6,625 nt of DNA from Spirochaetales bacterium (lineage in GTDB: Bacteria > Spirochaetota > Spirochaetia > Sphaerochaetales > Sphaerochaetaceae), in contig JAGABK010000128.1 of the NCBI GenBank assembly GCA_017614625.1, forward strand, positions 1-6,625, given 5' to 3'. A program made the translations under genes and the position numbers. This document shows, one piece after another, positions 1-5,550 of the stretch. The notes below the pieces were generated by a model. The model saw only the letters and a list, made by a program, of their open reading frames with translations, did not search any database and was not told the DNA's origin. Every line of letters starts with the position of its first letter. The stretch's first letter is position 1.

Positions 1-312
1 AACCCCGTCAAGAAAGGCCACAGCCTCGTCATCGCCCGCGAAAGCTGGCCCAACATGCAGAGCTGTCCGGACGATGTCCTTCAGCACATGATCCTCGTGG
101 CCAAGAAGATCGACGCCCGCCAGCGCGAGGTCCTCGGATGCGAGGGCTCGAACGTCATCATCAACAACGACCCCGCCTCCGGCCAGGAAGTCCCGCACCT
201 GCACATCCACGTCATCCCCCGCTTCAAGGACGATGGCCGCAGGCACTTCCAGGAGCACGACAAGTACGATGACGGCGAGATGGCCGCCTTCGGCGACAGG
301 CTCAGGATCTGA
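1..312 (+). CDS. HIT family protein, 5'-truncated by the window edge
   Basis: The reading frame is open from base 1 and ends at TGA 310-312, giving 103 visible residues. It contains the histidine-triad signature HLHIHVI (pattern HxHxHxx), preceded by NNDPASGQEVPH, which is typical of HinT/HIT nucleotide hydrolases and transferases. The middle histidine of the triad is the nucleophile in this family, which cleaves nucleoside phosphoramidates or dinucleoside polyphosphates in the cytoplasm. Family members are usually 110-165 aa, so roughly 15-60 N-terminal residues lie outside the window. The internal ATG at 55 is not the true start, because the frame upstream of it (NPVKKGHSLVIARESWPN) already reads like the conserved HIT beta-strand region 'GH.LVI...'. 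The next gene starts 2 nt after the stop, so the two are probably co-transcribed. The exact substrate cannot be told from what is visible. Confidence 0.93.
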   Translation, partial: NPVKKGHSLVIARESWPNMQSCPDDVLQHMILVAKKIDARQREVLGCEGSNVIINNDPASGQEVPHLHIHVIPRFKDDGRRHFQEHDKYDDGEMAAFGDRLRI

Positions 313-314
313 AG

Positions 315-602
315 ATGGCACGCTGTCCTTCCTGCGGCACCGAGGTCTCCACGCCCGTATCCTTCACGGCAGAATGCCCCTCATGCGGCAAGATGCTGCA
401 CAGCTGCGTCTGCTGCGCCTTCTACAGCCCCTCCTCCCACTACGGATGCAAGGAGTCCGTCGACGAGCCCGTGTGGGACAAGGAGAGATCCAACTTCTGC
501 GACTGGTTCAGGCTCTCGGACAAAGCCCCCTCCGGCGATGCAAAGGGAAAGTCCGAGGCGGACAAGGCGCGTGAGAAACTGGCGAAGCTGTTTGATTTCT
601 GA
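315..602 (+). CDS. Small nine-cysteine zinc-ribbon-like protein, function unknown
   Basis: This 95-aa protein has CxxC pairs at C4/C7 and C21/C24, then a dense CVCC segment (C31, C33, C34), C45 and C62, with H29 and H42 nearby. The first two CxxC pairs look like a zinc ribbon. The following stretch (LHSCVCCAFYSPSSHYGC, then DKERSNFCDWF) resembles a widespread but uncharacterised small bacterial family with the pattern 'LHxCxxCxxYxPxxHxxCxE...DKExxNFCxxF'. The last 30 residues are charged (many K, D, E) and probably flexible. There is no signal peptide or membrane segment, so it is expected in the cytoplasm. The start at 315 has an AGGA element at 304-307, 7 nt upstream, and lies 2 nt after the HIT stop, which indicates coupling to that gene. 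The function is unknown; metal binding is inferred from the cysteine spacing alone. Confidence 0.85.
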   Translation: MARCPSCGTEVSTPVSFTAECPSCGKMLHSCVCCAFYSPSSHYGCKESVDEPVWDKERSNFCDWFRLSDKAPSGDAKGKSEADKAREKLAKLFDF

Positions 603-611
603 TTCTCTATA

Positions 612-896
612 TTAAATGTGTGTCTCGTCGTACATGTCCGAGAGGACACGTCTGATTATCGAGTCGTCCTTCTTGAGGGTCTTTGAGCCGCGCGTGATCT
701 TGCACAGGCTCACCTCCATGTCGCTGGCTATGCGCCTCTGCGGCGTGCCCTTGTAAAGCTCCTTGAAAATGTACCAGCGCTTGGCGATGTCCTCCCTCTC
801 GGCATCGGTGAAGACGTCCTCGAAGAGCTGACGCATCTCGCGCTTGTCCGTGGTCGAGGAAAAGATATCGATGATTTCGGAAAGATTGTCAGCCAT
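612..896 (-). CDS. TrpR/YerC-family transcriptional repressor
   Basis: This 94-aa protein aligns with the Trp repressor family: TDAEREDIAKRW matches E. coli TrpR 'TPDEREALGTRV', and ITRGSKTLKK matches 'ITRGSNSLKA' in the recognition-helix region. Residues corresponding to TrpR T44, R54 and R84 (here T30, R40, R69), which contact tryptophan or its pocket, are present. The turn between the helices (GTPQRRI) is one residue shorter than in TrpR (GEMSQREL) and has the length seen in YerC/YecD proteins. It is therefore a DNA-binding helix-turn-helix repressor, but tryptophan as its ligand is only inferred. I chose the ATG at 896 because GGAGG (906-902) sits 5 nt upstream. The in-frame ATG at 920 and TTG at 947 have no ribosome site, and starting there would place the promoter inside the gene. 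No trp biosynthesis gene is visible. It lies after cls on the same strand but has its own promoter and a probable self-operator. It converges on the zinc-ribbon gene with 9 nt between stops. Confidence 0.86.
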   Translation of the reverse strand: MADNLSEIIDIFSSTTDKREMRQLFEDVFTDAEREDIAKRWYIFKELYKGTPQRRIASDMEVSLCKITRGSKTLKKDDSIIRRVLSDMYDETHI

Positions 897-907
897 GGGA
901 GCCTCCG

Positions 908-927
908 TGTTACTGAACATAGTAACA
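908..927. promoter_or_regulatory. Inverted repeat, probable autoregulatory operator
   Basis: TGTTACT (908-914) and AGTAACA (921-927) form a perfect 7-bp inverted repeat with a 6-bp spacer, 20 bp in all. That is the size and symmetry expected for a TrpR-type dimer site. It covers the predicted -10 (919-924) and the transcription start of the TrpR-family gene, the placement used by self-repressing TrpR in enterobacteria. A further half-site-like TTACT lies at 954-958. Binding by this gene's own product is an inference. Confidence 0.6.
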
Positions 928-947
928 TACTTATATCGAGGAATCAA
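919..947 (-). promoter_or_regulatory. Promoter of the TrpR-family gene
   Basis: Reading the minus strand, -35 TTGATT (947-942) is followed after 17 nt by -10 TACTAT (924-919). The expected start of transcription is near 912, giving a leader of only about 15 nt that begins just ahead of the GGAGG ribosome site. The promoter lies in the 71-bp gap after the cls stop, so the regulator can be expressed apart from the upstream operon. Confidence 0.6.
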
Positions 948-967
948 GAAATATTACTAAACTGAAC

Positions 968-2500
968 TCAGAGCAAGGGAGCGGCGATCTTCGAAAGCTG
1001 GGCCAGTATCTTCTGCCCCAGGGGCCTTGACTCGTACTCCTTGAAGGACACTTCCCTGCAGACCTCGAACGTCGCGAGGAAATCGTCCTTGACTGCGTCG
1101 ACGGTCTTTCCGCCGTAGAAGATCGTTCCGCTTTCGAAGTGCAGGTAGAAGGACCTGAAGTCCATGTTAGTGGTTCCCACGATGGAGAGGCAGTCGTCGC
1201 TCAGGAACATCTTGGAGTGCATGAAACCGGGCTCATACTCGAAGATCCGGACACCGTTTTCCAGAAGGACCTTGTAGTTGGCCCTGGTGTGAGCGTACAC
1301 GGACTTCTTGTCCGGGATGGACGGCGTGATGATGCGAACGTCCACGCCGCTTCGGGCTGCCATGCCCACGGCGTTGATCATGGCGTTGTCCAGGACCAGA
1401 TACGGAGTGCTTATCCATATATACTTCTTGGCCGAGTTAATCATGCTCATGTAGGCGTTCTCCGCCACCGAGTACTCGTCCAGCGGGCTGTCTCCGAAGC
1501 TCTGGATGAAGCCGTCCTTCGGCGCGCTCTGCGTGGGCATGTAGGGCGTGAAGTCATCGACATGGAACTCCGGCGGGGCCGAATAGCTCCACAGCTGCAG
1601 GAACATGAAGGTGTAGTTCCACACTCCGTCGCCCTTGAGGATGAAGCCGTTGTCCTTCCAGTGGCCGAAGCGGACCTTCCTGTTGATGTATTCGTCGGCG
1701 ATGTTCAGACCGCCGCTTATGGCCACGTCGCCGTCGATGATGCAGACCTTGCGGTGGTCGCGGTAGTTGAGCTTGGGATTCAGCCTGGGCCTTACGGGAT
1801 TGAATACCACGGCCTTGATGCCGTAGCTCCGGAGCTCCTTCCAGTACCCCTTGGGAAGCGTTCCTATGCTGCCCATGTCGTCGTACATCAGGAGTACATC
1901 TACCCCCTCTGCGACCTTGCGCTTGAGAAGCTCCAGGATGGTGTCCCAGAAAAGGCCCTTCTCGTAGATGAAATACTCCATGAAGATGAAGCGCCGGGCC
2001 TTCTCAAGCTCCTCGACCATGCGCGGGAAGCAGTCGTCGCCCAGGGAGTAGTACTCTACACTCGTGTTGGAATAGACCCTGCTGTCGGAAAGGCCGCTCA
2101 CGTAGTTCGAAAGGCGGCACTCGTCCGGCGAAAGGACATCCTCGGGCCTCAGGGCCTTGGGGAAGGCGTCGATGACATGCTCGGACGTCAGCTCGTGGTA
2201 GCGGTCCATCCTCTTCTGCTGGACGATGCCCTTCTTCTTGTTTCCGAAGATCAGGTACATGCTGCAGCCGAAGATCGGCAGGATCATGATCAGGAGGATC
2301 CACGAGAGCTTGTACTCGGGAACATCGTTGCGTATGAATATGAGGACGGATATGACTATTCCCAGGATGGTACTGATCGCCGCAAGCCCGTACTTGTTCT
2401 GGAAGAACGTCAGACCGATGGCGATGAACCCTATCTGCAGGAATATGAATACGAATGTCCAGAAGAACCGGCTTGTGACCAGTTTCAGAAGCCGTCTCAT
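968..2500 (-). CDS. cls: Cardiolipin synthase, ClsA type (phospholipase D superfamily)
   Basis: This 510-aa membrane enzyme should join two phosphatidylglycerol molecules into cardiolipin and glycerol. Two intact HKD catalytic motifs are present: H249-R-K251-x4-D256, followed by GDVAISGGLNIADEYI, and H428-S-K430-x4-D435, followed by SIVGTTNMDFRSF. Both follow the HxKx4D pattern of the PLD superfamily. The N terminus has three hydrophobic segments, about residues 12-32, 37-56 and 67-86. The last two correspond to the usual two-helix anchor of ClsA; the first is an extra. Length is close to the roughly 480-510 aa norm. The ATG (2500-2498) overlaps the TGA of the TPR gene (2499-2497) in an ATGA arrangement, so translation is probably coupled. 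No separate promoter is seen. An alternative acceptor alcohol (as in Cls variants that make other phospholipids) cannot be excluded from sequence. Confidence 0.93.
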   Translation of the reverse strand: MRRLLKLVTSRFFWTFVFIFLQIGFIAIGLTFFQNKYGLAAISTILGIVISVLIFIRNDVPEYKLSWILLIMILPIFGCSMYLIFGNKKKGIVQQKRMDRYHELTSEHVIDAFPKALRPEDVLSPDECRLSNYVSGLSDSRVYSNTSVEYYSLGDDCFPRMVEELEKARRFIFMEYFIYEKGLFWDTILELLKRKVAEGVDVLLMYDDMGSIGTLPKGYWKELRSYGIKAVVFNPVRPRLNPKLNYRDHRKVCIIDGDVAISGGLNIADEYINRKVRFGHWKDNGFILKGDGVWNYTFMFLQLWSYSAPPEFHVDDFTPYMPTQSAPKDGFIQSFGDSPLDEYSVAENAYMSMINSAKKYIWISTPYLVLDNAMINAVGMAARSGVDVRIITPSIPDKKSVYAHTRANYKVLLENGVRIFEYEPGFMHSKMFLSDDCLSIVGTTNMDFRSFYLHFESGTIFYGGKTVDAVKDDFLATFEVCREVSFKEYESRPLGQKILAQLSKIAAPLL

Positions 2501-3672
2501 TCCTCGTCGTCCAGGTCCGTGTTGGGCTCCCGCTCGTCGTCTTCGTCCAACTCTGTGTGGGGGATTTCCTCGTCCGCAGGCTCTGTGTAGCCCAGGCGCT
2601 GGGCAAGGGCGTCGTCATCGTCGTCCAGGTCCGTGTTGGGTTCGCGGTCGTCGTCATCTATGCTGCGGTCGATGTCATCGGCCTCGTCGGAGGCCTTCAG
2701 GCCCTGTGTTCCGGGAACCATGACCTCGGGGTCGTCCTCATCGAACTCCTCGACATCGTCGAAACCCGGGAAGGGTCTGCTGTTGGAGACGTCCACTGCG
2801 GCCTCGTCCATGGCCTTGCAGAAGGCCTCGCGGGTCTTCGGATTGGAAATGCCGGAAAGAAGCTGCTCAAGATAGGCCTTTCTGGTCAGGCAGATCTCGG
2901 AGAAGCGCTTGGAGATACCCCAGCCGAGTCTGTCGACGGCCTGGGCGGTGTCGCCGAAATGGACGCTGACCTGTGCGCCGTGAAGGTACGCCTCGGGGAA
3001 CTTGGCCGTGCGGTCGTCGATGAGCTCGTCGTAGACTTCCTTGGCCTTGGGCCAGTTGCCCATCTGGATGTAGTACCAGCCCCTGTTGTCCAGAAGGCCG
3101 TTGTTCTCAACGCCCTCTTTTCTCCTGGCGGTGATCAGTTCCTTTGCCCTCTTCAGGTCTCCCTTTGCAAGAAGGAACGACTCGAGGTTGATGGAGAGGT
3201 TGTCGTCCTTGTAGCCGCTCTCGCGCAGTTCCTCGAGGATGCCGATGGCCTTGTCGACCTCGCCTATCCTCCAGTATCCCATGGAGCAGGTGACGGCGGC
3301 GGTGTTGCGGAAAGATCCCGCCTTGGGGTCGGCCATGACCTTCTCGAGGATCTCGATTCCCCTCTTCGGGTCTCCGACCTGCACGTAGGCGGATCCGATG
3401 CTGACCTTCCTGTCGTTGTCCACACCGACCTTCAGGGCTTTCTCCATAAGGATCCAGACCTTCTCCGAGTTGCCGTTCTTGTAAAGCGTGGCGGCGCGGT
3501 AGAAGTATCCGTAGCCCCTGCGGATGAAGATGAAGAGCGCGACGAGAAGGAAATCGATTCCGATCCTGAACCAGAAATTGATTGGGATGAAATAGACTCC
3601 GACCATGGCCGCGATGAAAGCCAGCGCCACAAGAGCGCCCGCGTTGAACTTCTTCTGCTGTACGTTAGGCAT
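2497..3672 (-). CDS. Membrane-anchored TPR-repeat protein with acidic C-terminal tail
   Basis: This 391-aa protein has three parts. Residues 11-30 and 33-50 are hydrophobic and form a likely membrane hairpin, followed by RR. With the short N terminus (KK at 7-8) and the arginines both on the cytoplasmic side, the rest should face the cytoplasm. Residues about 55-285 form degenerate TPR helix pairs (for example VGDPKRGIEILEKVM, IGEVDKAIGILEEL, KGDLKRAKELI, MGNWPKAKEVYDELI), normally a protein-binding scaffold. Residues about 304-391 are an acidic, probably disordered tail with repeated PNTDLD-type motifs. ATG 3672 is the start because GAGGGGG lies just upstream; a TTG at 3690 in frame is less likely. 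The gene begins inside queH, overlapping by 8 nt, and its stop overlaps the cls start by 4 nt. Its tight coupling to cls suggests a role at the membrane, perhaps organising an enzyme complex, but the function is unknown and I do not recognise a named family. Confidence 0.85.
   Translation of the reverse strand: MPNVQQKKFNAGALVALAFIAAMVGVYFIPINFWFRIGIDFLLVALFIFIRRGYGYFYRAATLYKNGNSEKVWILMEKALKVGVDNDRKVSIGSAYVQVGDPKRGIEILEKVMADPKAGSFRNTAAVTCSMGYWRIGEVDKAIGILEELRESGYKDDNLSINLESFLLAKGDLKRAKELITARRKEGVENNGLLDNRGWYYIQMGNWPKAKEVYDELIDDRTAKFPEAYLHGAQVSVHFGDTAQAVDRLGWGISKRFSEICLTRKAYLEQLLSGISNPKTREAFCKAMDEAAVDVSNSRPFPGFDDVEEFDEDDPEVMVPGTQGLKASDEADDIDRSIDDDDREPNTDLDDDDDALAQRLGYTEPADEEIPHTELDEDDEREPNTDLDDEE
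2504..2640. repeat. Imperfect direct repeat encoding the acidic-tail motif
   Basis: The same 23 bases occur at 2504-2526 and 2618-2640, exactly 114 bp (38 codons) apart in the TPR gene. On the minus strand they encode EPNTDLDD at about residues 344-351 and 382-389. A diverged third motif, PHTELDED, lies at 371-378. Flanking codons are GAC/GAT/GAG-rich and also partly similar, so an internal duplication followed by divergence is the simplest explanation. Confidence 0.8.
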
Positions 3673-4207
3673 CAGGAACCCCCTCTGCAACGGAGAACTC
3701 GCAGCCGCAGTACTGCTGGCGGTAAAGTCCCAGCTCGGCAGCCATAGCGCAGCTTCTTGCGAATCCGTCCTTCTTCTTGAAATCGATCTTCTCGAATCCT
3801 TCGAAAGCCGAACCGACCTCGAAGATCCGGGCGCTGTTCTTGAACCGGCTCACGGTGAGGGTCGTCGTGAAGCATTCTATGCCCAGACGCCTTGCCTCAT
3901 CGCAGGCCGCCCTGAGGTTGAACTCGAAGCACCTGGTGCACCTGGCGCCGCCTTCGGGCTCGCTCTCAAGGCCTTTTATGAACTCAAGCCAGCTTTCATG
4001 GTCATAGGTCTGACGGACCACCTGAAGACCTCCGAAGTAACGGGCTACGGTGAGAAGGTTCTGATAACGCTTCTCGTTCTCCTCTTCGGGCCAGATGTTG
4101 CTGTTGCCGTAGCAGAGGACAGGCTCGTATCCTTCGTCGATCAGCCGCTGGATGCTGCTCGTGGCGCAGGGCCCGCAGCAGCAGTGGACAAGTATCCGTT
4201 TTCCCAT
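3665..4207 (-). CDS. queH: Epoxyqueuosine reductase QueH
   Basis: This 180-aa cytoplasmic iron-sulfur enzyme reduces epoxyqueuosine to queuosine in tRNA, the final step of queuosine synthesis, and is the non-orthologous replacement for cobalamin-dependent QueG. The family's cysteine pattern is complete: HCCCGPC at 8-14, C90-x2-C93 (CTRCFEF), and C167-G-C169 near the end (LYRQQYCGCEFS). TTTLTVSRFKN (114-124) and FKKKDGFARS (143-152) are also family signatures. The usual 'NPNI' segment is present as GNSNI (34-38). Length matches single-domain QueH. I chose the ATG at 4207 because the family starts just before HCCC; a longer reading to 4297 would cross the promoter region. No Shine-Dalgarno sequence precedes it, and a predicted -10 ends only 9 nt upstream. 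Its final codons contain the ribosome site of the TPR gene, which overlaps it by 8 nt. No other queuosine gene is visible. Confidence 0.93.
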   Translation of the reverse strand: MGKRILVHCCCGPCATSSIQRLIDEGYEPVLCYGNSNIWPEEENEKRYQNLLTVARYFGGLQVVRQTYDHESWLEFIKGLESEPEGGARCTRCFEFNLRAACDEARRLGIECFTTTLTVSRFKNSARIFEVGSAFEGFEKIDFKKKDGFARSCAMAAELGLYRQQYCGCEFSVAEGVPDA

Positions 4208-4216
4208 AACAGCACA

Positions 4217-4246
4217 ACTATATCTTGAAATTTGACAGTACTTCAA
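4217..4246 (-). promoter_or_regulatory. Promoter of the queH operon
   Basis: On the minus strand, -35 TTGAAG (4246-4241) is separated by 18 nt from -10 TATAGT (4222-4217), or by 17 nt from ATATAG. Only 9 nt remain between the -10 and the queH ATG, so transcription should start at, or within about 3 nt of, the start codon. This fits the absence of a ribosome site. The promoter is fully interleaved with the divergent one for the pseudouridine synthase. Confidence 0.5.
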
Positions 4247-4250
4247 GATA
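4221..4250. promoter_or_regulatory. Perfect 9-bp inverted repeat in the divergent promoter
   Basis: TATCTTGAA (4221-4229) and TTCAAGATA (4242-4250) are exact inverted copies with a 12-bp spacer. Each arm carries a -35 element for one direction and part of the -10 for the other. It may be a regulator's operator, or simply the by-product of two back-to-back promoters sharing the same bases. As RNA it would form a hairpin, but neither predicted transcript contains it whole. Confidence 0.65.
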
Positions 4251-4252
4251 AT
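4225..4252 (+). promoter_or_regulatory. Promoter of the pseudouridine synthase gene
   Basis: -35 TTGAAA (4225-4230) and -10 GATAAT (4247-4252) are separated by 16 nt. Transcription would start near 4259, right at the GGAGGA ribosome site (4260-4265), which is 7 nt before the ATG at 4273. A TTGACA at 4232-4237 looks better as a -35 but has no -10 at the correct distance. Confidence 0.5.
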
Positions 4253-4272
4253 AGGATGCGGAGGATACCTGC

Positions 4273-5466
4273 ATGAACGCGGTTCTGCCGGCCGCACCGG
4301 CCGCGTCGCGCTGTCTCGATCTCATGGCGGAGCTTGACGGCGGACCCTATCACGCCGAACTCATGGAAAACGGACACGGAAGGATGTTCGGCGTCCTCGT
4401 ATGCACCGACGGAACGGTACTCAGGGCCTTCTCCGGAACATGGGACGGCCGCTACGAGGTCCCCGGCTTCGTGCCTCCCGCGTTCGATGTCGAGGAATAC
4501 CGGCAGGTCCTTGGGAAATACGACTACATGATCAAAAGCGTTCCGGACCACAGGGCCCTCTCCCGCAGGTGCTGGGAGGAGCTGCGAAGCCTCTACCGCT
4601 TCCACTGTTTCGATGGCTCAATACGCATACTATCCGATGTTTTTCCCGATGCACCTTCCGGAACAGGCGATTGTTGTGCCCCGCGCCTTCTGAGCCATGC
4701 TTACTCTCTGGGAAAGAAACCTCTGTCGCTCTGCGAGTTCTTCTACGGCAGCGGAACACAGGAGCACAAGAGCTTCTGCAACCCCTGCGACAGCCGCTGC
4801 AGGCCCCTGCTTCCCCATATCATCGGCCTCGACGTGCTCTATCAGGACAAGGACATAGTCGTGGTGGACAAGCCCTCCGGTATGCTCAGCATCGAGGGCA
4901 AGGGAGATGACAAACAGGACTGCATCGCCTCCCGTGTCCGGGCGCTCTATCCGGGCTGCATAGACCAGCCGTGCATCCACCGCCTGGACCAGGCCACAAG
5001 CGGCCTAATGGTCCTCGGGCTGACAAAAGAGGCCCATGACCGCCTGTCCTCTGACTTCGAGAACCGCAGGGTCCATAAGGAATACGAGGCGCTGGTCGAA
5101 GGAATGGTCCTGCAGACCGAAGGATGGATCGAGCTTCCCATAAGGCTGGACGTGGACAACAGGCCGCACCAGATAGTCGATTTCGAACAGGGAAAGAGCG
5201 CCGTGACCGAATGGCAGCGCCTCTCGATAGAGAACCGCTTCGGCATGAAGGTCTCCCGGTTGCGCCTGGTTCCGCAGACCGGACGGACGCATCAGCTGCG
5301 CGTCCACTGCGCATCGGGCCTGCACTGCCCCATCCTGGGCGACGCCCTCTACGGCAAAGCCCCTGAAGGAGAAATCTCCCGCCTCATGCTCCAGGCCCGC
5401 GTGCTTGAATTCACCCACCCTGTCACCGGGGAAAGGATGCGCTTCGAGCTGGAGAGCGATTTCTGA
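4273..5466 (+). CDS. RluA-family RNA pseudouridine synthase with extra N-terminal domain
   Basis: This 397-aa protein has two parts. Residues about 188-397 form an RluA-type catalytic domain: DIVVVDKPSGMLS near its start, the catalytic motif HRLDQATSG at 236-244 with D239 as the expected catalytic aspartate, then RRVHKEYEALVEG and the late motif PQTGRTHQLRVHC. It converts specific uridines to pseudouridine in rRNA or tRNA; the target cannot be told from sequence. Residues 1-187 are a separate domain containing GTGDCCAPRLLSHAY (from 130), a KPLSLCEFFYG stretch, and C169-x2-C172-x3-C176. I recall the same extension on larger RluA-like proteins of Bacteroides, Vibrio and others, where it is uncharacterised. 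There is no S4 domain. GGAGGA at 4260-4265 supports the ATG at 4273. The gene diverges from queH, another RNA-modification gene. No terminator is visible after the stop. Confidence 0.92.
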   Translation: MNAVLPAAPAASRCLDLMAELDGGPYHAELMENGHGRMFGVLVCTDGTVLRAFSGTWDGRYEVPGFVPPAFDVEEYRQVLGKYDYMIKSVPDHRALSRRCWEELRSLYRFHCFDGSIRILSDVFPDAPSGTGDCCAPRLLSHAYSLGKKPLSLCEFFYGSGTQEHKSFCNPCDSRCRPLLPHIIGLDVLYQDKDIVVVDKPSGMLSIEGKGDDKQDCIASRVRALYPGCIDQPCIHRLDQATSGLMVLGLTKEAHDRLSSDFENRRVHKEYEALVEGMVLQTEGWIELPIRLDVDNRPHQIVDFEQGKSAVTEWQRLSIENRFGMKVSRLRLVPQTGRTHQLRVHCASGLHCPILGDALYGKAPEGEISRLMLQARVLEFTHPVTGERMRFELESDF

Positions 5467-5467
5467 T

Positions 5468-5503
5468 ATTGCGATTGCGAATTGCGCGGCCGTAGGACAT
5501 AAT
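5468..5503 (+). promoter_or_regulatory. Promoter of the PAP2 gene, with ATTGCG repeats
   Basis: TTGCGA (5475-5480) and CATAAT (5498-5503) are 17 nt apart and form a fair sigma70-type promoter in the 84-bp gap before the PAP2 gene. The predicted leader is about 40 nt. The hexamer ATTGCG occurs three times across the -35 region, at 5468-5473, 5474-5479 and 5481-5486, so the -35 has neighbouring near-copies. Confidence 0.5.
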
Positions 5504-5550
5504 TAATTAGTAAACATTACAAACTGCATCAGAAGGAGGTCTCTTCTCTT

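Noticed and set aside
590..625. Possible bidirectional terminator between the converging zinc-ribbon and TrpR-family genes
   Set aside because: Only 9 nt separate the stops, and no stable GC stem followed by a T run is visible in either direction.
897..947. Longer TrpR-family start at TTG 947 or ATG 920
   Set aside because: Neither has a ribosome site, the added residues do not resemble the family, and the promoter and palindrome would then lie in coding sequence. ATG 896 has GGAGG 5 nt upstream.
1139..2590. Long open frame (483 codons) on the plus strand opposite cls
   Set aside because: It is antisense to an enzyme gene with two intact HKD motifs, its translation is low-complexity in V, H and D, and it matches no family I know. 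Long open antisense frames are expected from GC-rich codon use.
2557..3747. Plus-strand frame of 396 codons opposite the TPR gene
   Set aside because: It runs antisense across the TPR gene into queH, has no ribosome site, and is rich in L, V and D as expected of a reverse-complement shadow of acidic, helical protein.
5510..5520. GTAA-ACA-TTAC inverted repeat near the PAP2 start site as a second TrpR-family site
   Set aside because: Arms are only 4 bp, the half-sites point the opposite way (GTAA first rather than TTAC first) and the spacer is 3 rather than 6 bp; this is likely chance in an AT-rich gap.
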